Assembly: GCA_017745075.1 (NCBI GenBank)
Contig: JAGIAD010000005.1
Location: forward strand, 1-64,000
Direction of reading: 5' to 3'
From: Sphingobacteriaceae bacterium
Lineage (GTDB): Bacteria > Bacteroidota > Bacteroidia > Sphingobacteriales > Sphingobacteriaceae
Length of the DNA: 64,000 bases
Shown here: positions 1-7,140 of the stretch, in pieces
Layout: every line of letters starts with the position of its first letter
Position numbering within the stretch: the first letter of the stretch is position 1
Position numbers and translations under genes: made by a program
Notes under the pieces: generated by a model
What the model was told of the DNA's origin: nothing
Database searches by the model: none
Seen by the model: the letters and a program-made list of their open reading frames with translations, nothing else

Positions 1-21
1 CCGAATTACTAAACCTTTACA

Positions 22-112
22 ATTGCGAGGAGGAAAGACGAAGCAATCTTTCATCCGCGATTATTGCCGTAAAGATTGCTTTGTCGGCTGAAAAAGCCTT
101 CTCGCAATGACG
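22..112. repeat. Interspersed palindromic element
   Basis: Two arms face each other. The left arm reads ATTGCGAGGAGGAAAGACG followed by AAGCAATCTT; the right arm reads AAGATTGCTTTGTCGGC and ends CTCGCAATGACG. The arms are imperfect reverse complements around a short centre. The element lies just beyond the 3' end of the minus-strand alkB gene, so it may fold at the end of that transcript. The same arm style is common between genes in Bacteroidota. Confidence 0.7.
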
Positions 113-147
113 ATATCAAGATTTTATACTTCTTTTAGCTACCCTAT

Positions 148-759
148 TCACCTAACCACCATTGTTCTAAAGGTGAGGTTTATCCGTGGTTTGCTTACCT
201 TTTTGGTCGGGGGTAGGCGGTGCAACCAGTTCGTTTGTGTTTCATCCTTCATCACCAGTAAACTTCCGTGCTCTAAAAATAAAGTCACTGTTTCTTTGGT
301 TTTTTTGTGTTTGAAAAGAAATCTTCTCTCTGCACCAAAACTTAACGATGCGATGGCAGAATTTTTAGCTAAGGCTTTTTCGTCGTCGCTATGGTAAGCC
401 ATGCCTTCATCACCGTCGTGGTATAAATTCAGTAAACAAGAATTAAATGTCGTACCTGTTTGCTCTTCCGATATCTTTTTTAGTTCCAGTAACTCTTTTG
501 TCCATGGTAAGGCCATTTTCGATTTATTAGAGTAGGTATAAGAATAGGCTTCATCCCCATACCAGGCAACTTTTCTTTTGGTTACGATGTGTTTGCCCAT
601 AATAAAGGCTTCGTCGTTCTTCCACTCAATGGTGTTCATCAGCACCTTGAAATAATGATCTGCTTCTAGTACCTGGAATAATTTGCCATAATAATTCACT
701 GTTCCGCCATACGGGAGCAGATTTTGGTTAACATCTATTTTGGTGTTGAATAAATCCAT
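148..759 (-). CDS. alkB: AlkB-family 2-oxoglutarate/Fe(II) DNA dealkylase
   Basis: The protein should remove alkyl groups from damaged bases by oxidative dealkylation, using Fe(II) and 2-oxoglutarate. Numbered from the chosen ATG, the iron-binding HxD motif (YHSDDE) lies near residues 122-127. The distal His (NWLHRL) is near 180, and the RxNLTFR motif that binds 2-oxoglutarate is near 192-198. About 203 residues is normal for short bacterial AlkB proteins. A longer reading frame would need a TTG at 783; the ATG at 759 is preferred and leaves a 25-nt overlap with the upstream Ada-domain gene, which suggests translational coupling. It is the last gene of an alkylation-repair operon. Confidence 0.93.
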   Translation of the reverse strand: MDLFNTKIDVNQNLLPYGGTVNYYGKLFQVLEADHYFKVLMNTIEWKNDEAFIMGKHIVTKRKVAWYGDEAYSYTYSNKSKMALPWTKELLELKKISEEQTGTTFNSCLLNLYHDGDEGMAYHSDDEKALAKNSAIASLSFGAERRFLFKHKKTKETVTLFLEHGSLLVMKDETQTNWLHRLPPTKKVSKPRINLTFRTMVVR

Positions 760-983
760 TGTTGATATGCTGTTTTTAAGCAATGCCCACAGGGGCGGTA
801 GCCCTGTTGAAGTGCTTCTTCTTCAGAACGGAAAAATACACGGTTTTCTTTCTTCATACGCTTTCCCGATCTGCATGTAAGTCGCCCGTAAATCTTCAAT
901 CTGGCATTTCCGCCAAAGCAAATATCTTGGTTTTTGAAATGCTTTTTTAATTCTTCTGTTGATATATCGATATGTTTGATCAT
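735..983 (-). CDS. Free-standing Ada metal-binding domain protein
   Basis: A protein of about 82 residues made only of an Ada-type zinc domain, the part of Ada that takes methyl groups from phosphotriesters. The block KRMKKENRVFF followed by GYRPCGHC matches the Ada N-terminal domain. Cys residues sit near 22, 37, 65 and 68 of the chosen start. The usual CxxxC pair is altered: the second Cys position is Lys (CRSGK), so the upstream ICFGG Cys may be the fourth ligand. A TTG at 1022 would give a longer form, but the ATG at 983 lies 7 nt after the ada stop and is preferred. It lies between ada and alkB. Whether it accepts methyl groups is not shown. Confidence 0.85.
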   Translation of the reverse strand: MIKHIDISTEELKKHFKNQDICFGGNARLKIYGRLTCRSGKRMKKENRVFFRSEEEALQQGYRPCGHCLKTAYQQWIYSTPK

Positions 984-990
984 TGCAGAC

Positions 991-1830
991 TTAAGCGCTG
1001 GTTTTTGCTGCTTCCCAGCCAATCATGGCCGTTTTTCGGTTTACTCCCCAATGATAGCCACCCAAAGCACCGCTTGATTGTATGACCCGGTGGCAAGGAA
1101 TGAGAAAGGCTACCGGATTATCGCCGATTGCAGTACCCACCGCCCTTGATGCATTTGGGTTTTGCAGTTGTTTTGCAATGCTGCCATAGGTTGCTAATCT
1201 GCCCATAGGAATTTTTAACAGGGCTTCCCAAACCTTTAACTGAAAATCAGTCCCTTTTAAATGCAGTTTAATTTGATGCAATTTGCTCCAGTCGTGACTG
1301 AAAATATATAAAGCATTCTGTTGCTCTTTATCCAATATCTGTTGGTAGCTGGCAGCCGGGAACAGGCGTTGCAGATTGGCTAAAGCAATATTTTCGTCGT
1401 CATAGAAGGCGATGTGGCAGATTCCTTTTGAAGTGCTGGCGACAATAACGTTACCAAACGGGCTTTCTGCAAAACTATAATTGATGTAGAGGTTTTCGCC
1501 ACCATTTTTATATTCGCCAGGTGTCATGCCTTCGATGTTTACAAAAAGATCGTGCAGTCTGCCGGTTCCCGATAAGCCGGTTGCTAATGCAGTATCGAAT
1601 AAACTTTGGTTTTCTTTCAGCATTTCTTTAGCATAACCAATGCTAATGTACTGCAAAAAACGTTTGGGGGTAGTTCCTGCCCATTCGCTAAATAATCTTT
1701 GGAAATGAAAGGGACTTAAGTTTACTTTCTCTGCAATTTCTTCTAAACCAGGTTGTGTTTTAAAATTAGCCTTAATATAGCTTATGGCCTTGGCTATCCG
1801 GTTGAAATTGATTTCTTCTTGTGCTTTCAT
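991..1830 (-). CDS. ada: AraC-type activator fused to O6-methylguanine-DNA methyltransferase (Ada without its N-terminal domain)
   Basis: Residues 10-108 form an AraC helix-turn-helix domain (ending MTPGEYKNGG). Residues 115-279 form a DNA-protein-cysteine methyltransferase with the active-site motif PCHRV, acceptor Cys246, and the preceding ASRAVGTAIGDNP block. It transfers methyl groups from O6-methylguanine to itself. The N-terminal metal-binding domain of E. coli Ada is missing here but is encoded by the next gene, 7 nt downstream, followed by alkB. In E. coli, methylation of that missing domain is what activates transcription, so control in this operon may act through the separate protein. 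Autoregulation is inference. Confidence 0.93.
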   Translation of the reverse strand: MKAQEEINFNRIAKAISYIKANFKTQPGLEEIAEKVNLSPFHFQRLFSEWAGTTPKRFLQYISIGYAKEMLKENQSLFDTALATGLSGTGRLHDLFVNIEGMTPGEYKNGGENLYINYSFAESPFGNVIVASTSKGICHIAFYDDENIALANLQRLFPAASYQQILDKEQQNALYIFSHDWSKLHQIKLHLKGTDFQLKVWEALLKIPMGRLATYGSIAKQLQNPNASRAVGTAIGDNPVAFLIPCHRVIQSSGALGGYHWGVNRKTAMIGWEAAKTSA

Positions 1831-1898
1831 AATCTTGAATAATTTATATCCAAAAGTAGGTTGGAAAAAAACGGCAAACTACCCGAAACTTGCTAAGT

Positions 1899-2444
1899 TT
1901 AATCAGATTTTAAAATCCCGTTGCCTATTAATTTCTCTGCCCTTGCAAGATCGGTATTTCCATTGAAGTCTATCTGAAGAAAATAAGGTACTTGCCACTG
2001 TTGGGTTTTCTCTGCCTGTTTATTCGTCACTACATCCCATGGCGGATAAACCCTAATGCCTCTTTTACCTTCTATTCCTTTTGCTGTAATAATTTTATGC
2101 TGTACCAGTATGTTTTTTGGAAAAATGAAATGGCCAGAATGGTCGGCACTATTAACAGATATGATCAATAAATCAAATTCATCCTGTTCATGGAATGGGG
2201 TGGTAATCCCTGCTTCATTTCGCTTCCATATGGTTACAAATTGACCAGTTTTGGCTGGGGTGATTTTAGAAAGGCGATGTTTGATTTTTAGTCTGTTTAA
2301 CTCAAAAGTACAGGCTGCATATTCCTGACTTTCGTTTTCAATTTGTAAATTTCTGAATTGGTAATTTAACGGTATATATACAGAGTTGTTGATAGTCTTA
2401 AGTATAGCGCCTATCTTATTAATTTGATCTATTTTTGAAGACAT
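1899..2444 (-). CDS. mepB: MepB family protein
   Basis: A soluble 181-residue protein that matches the MepB family across its length. Recognisable blocks are KITPAKTGQFVTIWKR, the DEFDLLIISV strand, GHFIFPK and GKRGIRVYPPWD. The name comes from the mepRAB multidrug locus of Staphylococcus aureus, but MepB itself has no established biochemical role. No MepA-type efflux pump or MarR regulator is near, so a drug-resistance role should not be assumed. It stands between the alkylation-repair operon and the SRA-HNH nuclease, all on the minus strand. Confidence 0.85.
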   Translation of the reverse strand: MSSKIDQINKIGAILKTINNSVYIPLNYQFRNLQIENESQEYAACTFELNRLKIKHRLSKITPAKTGQFVTIWKRNEAGITTPFHEQDEFDLLIISVNSADHSGHFIFPKNILVQHKIITAKGIEGKRGIRVYPPWDVVTNKQAEKTQQWQVPYFLQIDFNGNTDLARAEKLIGNGILKSD

Positions 2445-2522
2445 ACGTTAAGATATAAGATTATATATCAAGTTTCCTTTATCTCTTAAGTTATTTTAAA
2501 GAACATGATTGATTTTATTAAT

Positions 2523-3401
2523 CTAAAATGTTTCCTTGTAGAAATGTTCCCGATGGTACTTGATAAAATCAACATTAATATTATGATTTTTGTGTATTGA
2601 AAGCACTGTGTTTTTTAAGCCTAAAATTTGGAAATCATTTGAAATAGATATCATTCCATAATCAAACATTACATGGTGGTTTGGGCAAAGACATAAAATA
2701 TTTTCAACTATATCGGGGCCGTTATGAGGTTTTCCTAGTGCCTGAATATGTGCTGCTTCAACGTAAAATCCCGTTTGTGTTTCAATTGTGGTACCACATA
2801 TTTGACATTTATGGTCATAAAGATTTTTTACTTGTTGTGACACATATGTATCCCTAACGATTCTTTGTATTAAAATCTCTTTTCTTTGGCTTTTACCATA
2901 AATAGGTTTGGGCTCCTTTAATATAGGATTATAATGTAAATCAATTTCATTAATGATTTTGGTTAAACGGAATCTCCAAATTATAAAACCACTTTTCCCT
3001 CTATCTTTCCAATATTTATCAACTCTATAAAGGCCATCGTAACGATAAACAAAAATATCAGTATCATTTATAATAGTTCTCAATCCTCTGGTTACCCGAA
3101 CAGGAAATCCCTTCTCGCAAGAAATTGCTAAAGCTTTGTTTCCTCTTGTTAAAGTTTGATCAGCAACTTGAAATTTCGAGTTATCACTTCTTCCTCCTTG
3201 ACCAGTGTAGATAATTGTGTCTTCATAATCTTCATCGTCTTCATACCCTCCAGAAATAACAATGGAATCGGCCCCTTCATTTTCAGAACCACTAATTCCT
3301 GCCTGCGTTGGTTTATGAACTTTTGAAAGAGATAATTCAATTCGATTTTTGAAAACATCTCCTTCTAAAATTCCATATATTTCTCCAAAGGTTCTTTTCA
3401 T
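2523..3401 (-). CDS. SRA-YDG domain HNH endonuclease, probable modification-dependent restriction enzyme
   Basis: Residues 1-150 are an SRA/YDG domain, which flips out and binds modified cytosine. Diagnostic strings are FGEIYGILEGDVF, HKPTQAGISGS, GGYEDDEDYEDTIIYTG and LTRGNKALA. Residues 195-250 are an HNH nuclease: a C199-x2-C202 zinc pair, AAH218, EN234 and C239-x2-HH (LCPNHHVMFDYG). Proteins of this SRA-HNH layout cut DNA carrying 5-methyl- or hydroxymethyl-cytosine, acting as type IV defence. No methyltransferase or partner subunit is nearby, which fits a solitary enzyme. The substrate is inferred from the family. Confidence 0.9.
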   Translation of the reverse strand: MKRTFGEIYGILEGDVFKNRIELSLSKVHKPTQAGISGSENEGADSIVISGGYEDDEDYEDTIIYTGQGGRSDNSKFQVADQTLTRGNKALAISCEKGFPVRVTRGLRTIINDTDIFVYRYDGLYRVDKYWKDRGKSGFIIWRFRLTKIINEIDLHYNPILKEPKPIYGKSQRKEILIQRIVRDTYVSQQVKNLYDHKCQICGTTIETQTGFYVEAAHIQALGKPHNGPDIVENILCLCPNHHVMFDYGMISISNDFQILGLKNTVLSIHKNHNINVDFIKYHREHFYKETF

Positions 3402-3575
3402 GCTATTGGTTTAAGCCAAAGTTATTTTTATTTTTCCATCATCTTTAGAACTATTTTTTCTTTATGACTAACTTAGTAGCGCTTAGATGACTAAGGAGGT
3501 CAGTAATTGATTAAGATCTTTTATCATTAAGGAGTTAAGATCATTAAGAAATTTCACAATATTAATCTTGCCGAA

Positions 3576-3914
3576 CTACATTTCTTCAATGATCGATTGT
3601 CCCTTCGATAGATCTCCCGATGTCCACTGCCAGGTTTCATGAAGTCTAATTTTGCCATTGGCTAATTGTTCCGGCTTTGAATTGCAGATCCCGGTCATTA
3701 GTTCACCCCGATTGTTTACCTGGTGATAACGCATTTCGATGTTACCGTTTTCATCAACCAGGCCAATCAAATGGCCAAAAATAATTTTTCCACCCTCGTA
3801 TTCAGCAGTTAGGATATTTCCTGTTTGCCGATACCTAAAAATGGTTTCATCTGATGTTTCGCCGTTTTCTGTATTGGATACAGGTTTAAAAAGTTTATTG
3901 TTATAGTTGATCAT
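3576..3914 (-). CDS. Small conserved beta-rich protein of unknown function
   Basis: A 112-residue cytosolic protein without signal peptide or membrane segment. It alternates short beta-strand-like segments (GNILTAEYEGGKIIFGHL, GNIEMRYHQVN, GKIRLHETWQW). This suggests a small beta-barrel or repeated beta-hairpin sheet. Homologues in Bacteroidota often carry the label n-acetylglutamate synthase, but no GNAT fold or acetyl-CoA motif is visible, so I do not adopt that name. It lies alone between the SRA-HNH gene and a zinc-ribbon protein. Confidence 0.75.
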   Translation of the reverse strand: MINYNNKLFKPVSNTENGETSDETIFRYRQTGNILTAEYEGGKIIFGHLIGLVDENGNIEMRYHQVNNRGELMTGICNSKPEQLANGKIRLHETWQWTSGDLSKGQSIIEEM

Positions 3915-3999
3915 CAGTTGATAAAACTAACCATCTCCTCTTGAATAAAAAAACTTCTGGCGATTTTAGGTATTAAGCCAGCAAACAAAGGATTTTGAA

Positions 4000-4365
4000 T
4001 TAGACCAACCAAAGCTTTTCCTCTTTCTTTACAAGCAGATAACTGTCTTCATTTAAAATCAGATAACCATACTCATAACAGAAAATATAGGTGTTTCCAT
4101 TTTGGGTTTCATAACTATAGGTATGGTATTCAAAGTTAAAACCTGCCGAAATTAGCTTTTTACTGCTAACCTTGGTTTTACCATTTGGATTTAGGGCAGC
4201 AAGAATAGCTCGGTTCTTTTTTAGTATGCTATTTACCCTTTTAACCACGAGGTTATCTTTACTCTTTAAATGATTGTTGTAATTGTTGCGGCAAGAATCG
4301 TCGCAATATTTTTTATCGGCCCTTCCTCTAATCAGGGCGCCGCAGTCTAAACATAAACGTTCCAT
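4000..4365 (-). CDS. Small protein with N-terminal zinc ribbon
   Basis: A 121-residue protein. The first 25 residues hold two Cys pairs, CLDC and CDDSC, joined by a short basic loop, forming a probable zinc ribbon. A Lys/Asn-rich helical stretch follows (residues 27-60). The C-terminal half is aromatic-rich (FEYHTYSYETQ, YIFCYEYGYLILNED) and probably beta-structured. I do not recognise a specific function; the ribbon suggests nucleic-acid or protein binding. It is transcribed away from ssb, and the 235-nt gap between them holds three phased decamers. Confidence 0.75.
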   Translation of the reverse strand: MERLCLDCGALIRGRADKKYCDDSCRNNYNNHLKSKDNLVVKRVNSILKKNRAILAALNPNGKTKVSSKKLISAGFNFEYHTYSYETQNGNTYIFCYEYGYLILNEDSYLLVKKEEKLWLV

Positions 4366-4470
4366 AATAATTTCTTTTTTATTATGGGATGATGGTCTAA
4401 TTTATAAATAAACCGCGGAATAAAAAATATAAAACTTCATATTGAAGCTTTAAATGCATATTATCCGTGT

Positions 4471-4500
4471 ATAAACGTTTATAAACGACTATAAATGTTT
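4471..4500. repeat. Three abutting 10-bp repeats upstream of ssb
   Basis: The three decamers are ATAAACGTTT, ATAAACGACT and ATAAATGTTT, with no gap between them, so equivalent bases lie one helical turn apart on the same DNA face. They end 100 nt before the ssb start, in the divergent region shared with the zinc-ribbon gene. Such phasing fits cooperative protein binding or intrinsic bending. No regulator is assigned. Confidence 0.6.
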
Positions 4501-4600
4501 ACAATCCGGCTAATTTTTGATCCGGTTTGCAAATTTGTCCTGTCGGTTGTCGAGGTGATGACTGTTCGTTAAACATTTAGAAACTTAAAATTTAAAGATC

Positions 4601-4948
4601 ATGGAAAGTGCAATTAACAAAGTAGTATTAAGTGGATTTGCAGGAGCAGACGCAGAGGTTAAAACTTTTGGAAGTCAAAAATTAGCAAGAGTTAACCTGG
4701 CCATAAACGAAAGCTATAGAAATGATGCAGGCGAGGAAGTAAAAAAAGTACAATGGTTTAATTTAACTTTTTGGAATGCAAAAGCCGAAATAGCGGAGGC
4801 CCAGATCAAAAAGGGTACGGGTTTAACCGTAGAAGGCAGGTTACAGGCAAATAGGTATGATGGTAAGGATGGGAAAAAGCGTTATTCAGTAGATATTGCA
4901 GTTAGCGATCTCATCATCAGGGAGAACGAAAAGCAAAGAGCGTTTTAA
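4601..4948 (+). CDS. ssb: Single-stranded DNA-binding protein, short form without acidic tip
   Basis: An OB-fold SSB that coats single-stranded DNA in replication and repair. Family landmarks are NKVVLSGFAGADAEVK, VQWFNLTFWNAKAEIA and GTGLTVEGRL. At 115 residues it is shorter than the usual 140-180 residue housekeeping SSB. It ends NEKQRAF, with neither the glycine/proline-rich linker nor the acidic DDDIPF-like tip that recruits partner proteins. It is therefore probably an accessory SSB, with the main one elsewhere. A 12-bp hairpin follows and is shared with the convergent receptor gene. Confidence 0.92.
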   Translation: MESAINKVVLSGFAGADAEVKTFGSQKLARVNLAINESYRNDAGEEVKKVQWFNLTFWNAKAEIAEAQIKKGTGLTVEGRLQANRYDGKDGKKRYSVDIAVSDLIIRENEKQRAF

Positions 4949-4962
4949 ATAAAGATAAAAAT

Positions 4963-5003
4963 AAACCACATCATGTAAGGTTCTAAATGATATGATGTGG
5001 TTT
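4963..5003. terminator. Bidirectional terminator between ssb and TonB receptor
   Basis: A perfect 12-bp inverted repeat, AAACCACATCAT and ATGATGTGGTTT, with a 17-nt loop. It lies between the convergent ssb stop and the receptor stop at 5007 and is flanked by A/T-rich runs on both sides, so it can serve both transcripts. Confidence 0.85.
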
Positions 5004-5006
5004 AAA

Positions 5007-7058
5007 TTATAATTTAACAGATAAGCCTGTGTAAAAATTGATTTTGGCAGCCGGGTTAAAATACCTCCCGTTTGCTGCATTTAAATCGTTGCCGAGACTG
5101 TAGTTCGCATTAAGAAGGTTATTTACCCCGGCAAATACATCTAAACGGGTTTTGCTGACGCTTAGATTTCTGATCCCCAATTTGCTTTCAACCAGGTGAT
5201 ATCTTTTTGCAAAAACGGTATTGGCATCGTTTAAGGGGATAGCCGAAGTATGATTATGTTGAACAAAGAAGTAAATGGCTTTAGGGAAGTTGAATTCCAA
5301 ACTATTTACTAAAATACTTTCGGGAACGCCGGTGAGTTTATTCCCACTGTAGGTAGCCGTCCCGTTTACAAAATCGTCAAACCTGAAATGACTGTAGGTA
5401 TAACTGCTTCTCAATTGTAATGCTGTTAAAAATGAAGGGCTGTTCCTGATGATCCAGACGGCAGTTTCCAGCTCAATTCCGCGTTGTTTGGTTCCGCCCG
5501 CATTGGTAAAATACTCGGTGTCGTTTTGGTTTAACCTTCTTACAATGGCATCCTTCAAATGGTAACTGAATAGGTTTACATTAGCATAAAAGCGGTTGTT
5601 TTTGGTTTTATAACGCAGGCCGGCTTCATAGTTCCAGCCTAATTCTGCCTGAAGGTTATTGTTGATGTTGTTATCTGACGACCTTACTTCGGCAATGGTT
5701 GGTGGCGAATAACCTTTGCTAATGGAAGCCCTGGCCGAAAAATCAGGTGTGATAAGATAAGATACAGCTGCCTTTGGCATAAACTGGGCATCGAATTTTC
5801 TTTGTTTTGAAGCAATAACAACTGGGAAATAACTCTCGTAATTGTATTTGTAGAAATTTAAACTTGAAGCAAGTTCGATCAGGAATTTATTATTAATGTC
5901 GAGGTTTAATCTCAAGTAAGCGAAATCCTGACCAGCTCTTAATCGGTCTGAAGCCTGCATTGCAGTAGCTTCACCACCATTGTTATTAAAGTTTTTGATC
6001 TGACTTTTGGTTGCAGAATGTTCCAACCCAATTTGTGCATTAAATTTAAAGTCTTTTCTTGTTTGGGCGTATTCCAAAAATGTTCTTAACCCAAGCGTAC
6101 TTTCGTAGCGTTGTTCGTAATTAGTAATAAAAGGATTTTTGAAATCGGTATAAGAAGTGAATAACGCAATAACATGTTTTAACCGCTGGCTGATCTGGTA
6201 GGAATTGGATATACCACCAAAAATGGTTTTATTGTAAATGGCTGCCTGCTGCGAAATGGCACCCGGTAATGTTGCTGTTGCCGGCCGCGCCAGTTTAGGG
6301 TCTTGATCTAATTGTGCAGCTGTTAATCCGCCTGGTGTTTGGTAACCTAAATCGCTATAAAAAATAAAACCCTTCAAACTACCGGCATTGTTATAATTCC
6401 ATTGTTGCAGCGTTTGAAAATATTTTCTATCCATCGCACTGTTTTGTCGATATCCATCACTTCTCTGGTATCCTTCGCTAAAGCTGAAACTGTACTTTTT
6501 ATATTGCCGTTTAATTGATGCCGTTTGATGAAATAGGCCATAGGAACCCCCAATAGCTGAAATATCAATTTCATTTTTGTTTATAGCAGGCGCATTAATT
6601 AAAATAGCTCCACCTGTACTTGCACCAAAAATGCTGGCTTCGGGTCCCTTATAAATTTCCATTGTACCTACCGAAGAAGCATCTAAAGCATTTAGGTAAG
6701 TATTTCCACCTGCATCAGTTAGGGGGAAATCGTCAATATAGATTTTAATATTTCGAATACCAAAAGGAGATCGGAGCAGACTGCCGCGTAGTGATAAACG
6801 ATAGCTGCCTGGCGAACGTTCTTCCATACGTACCCCAGTTACAGTGTTTAATATGCTCACCAGCGAACTGCTGGGTTGGTTTTTTATTAAGTTGCTATCT
6901 ACCAGGTTTACAGCCGATACTGACCTCAGTAAGCTTTGGTGGTTATAATAACCTTTAACGGTAACTTCTTCGAGTTTTTTGATCGAATCGGGTTTAAGGG
7001 GCTGCGCTATGCCAGGGAAAAAGAATAGGGTAAACAGTAGGGTAAAGTTCGATTTCAA
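5007..7058 (-). CDS. TonB-dependent outer-membrane receptor
   Basis: A 683-residue receptor that would import a ligand across the outer membrane using TonB energy. Residues 1-18 are a signal peptide. The plug domain spans about residues 40-160 and includes LVSILNTVTGVRMEERS, the RLSLRGS motif, YIDDFPLTDAGG and IYKGPEASIFGASTGG. The rest is the 22-strand beta-barrel, ending with the typical aromatic-rich strand FYTGLSVKL. There is no N-terminal carboxypeptidase-like domain or SusD partner, so it resembles siderophore or small-ligand receptors more than SusC. The start is TTG, judged by where the signal peptide begins. It lies 82 nt downstream of the sorbosone-dehydrogenase-like gene, so cotranscription is possible. 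The ligand is unknown. Confidence 0.92.
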   Translation of the reverse strand: MKSNFTLLFTLFFFPGIAQPLKPDSIKKLEEVTVKGYYNHQSLLRSVSAVNLVDSNLIKNQPSSSLVSILNTVTGVRMEERSPGSYRLSLRGSLLRSPFGIRNIKIYIDDFPLTDAGGNTYLNALDASSVGTMEIYKGPEASIFGASTGGAILINAPAINKNEIDISAIGGSYGLFHQTASIKRQYKKYSFSFSEGYQRSDGYRQNSAMDRKYFQTLQQWNYNNAGSLKGFIFYSDLGYQTPGGLTAAQLDQDPKLARPATATLPGAISQQAAIYNKTIFGGISNSYQISQRLKHVIALFTSYTDFKNPFITNYEQRYESTLGLRTFLEYAQTRKDFKFNAQIGLEHSATKSQIKNFNNNGGEATAMQASDRLRAGQDFAYLRLNLDINNKFLIELASSLNFYKYNYESYFPVVIASKQRKFDAQFMPKAAVSYLITPDFSARASISKGYSPPTIAEVRSSDNNINNNLQAELGWNYEAGLRYKTKNNRFYANVNLFSYHLKDAIVRRLNQNDTEYFTNAGGTKQRGIELETAVWIIRNSPSFLTALQLRSSYTYSHFRFDDFVNGTATYSGNKLTGVPESILVNSLEFNFPKAIYFFVQHNHTSAIPLNDANTVFAKRYHLVESKLGIRNLSVSKTRLDVFAGVNNLLNANYSLGNDLNAANGRYFNPAAKINFYTGLSVKL

Positions 7059-7140
7059 GGTAGAAAAGGGATTAGTAATTGAGCCACAAACCAGCGAATA
7101 AATTTACTGCATATTCTGCTAATCTGTGGCTAATTATAAA

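Noticed and set aside
3576..3914. N-acetylglutamate synthase
   Set aside because: The protein lacks a GNAT fold and an acetyl-CoA loop; the usual label appears to be inherited without support.
1899..4365. Full defence island around the SRA-HNH gene
   Set aside because: Only one recognisable defence-type protein is present; MepB and the small neighbours have no known defence role and no mobility genes flank them.
7059..7140. Riboswitch upstream of the TonB receptor
   Set aside because: The 82-nt gap is too short and lacks cobalamin or other known riboswitch core motifs.
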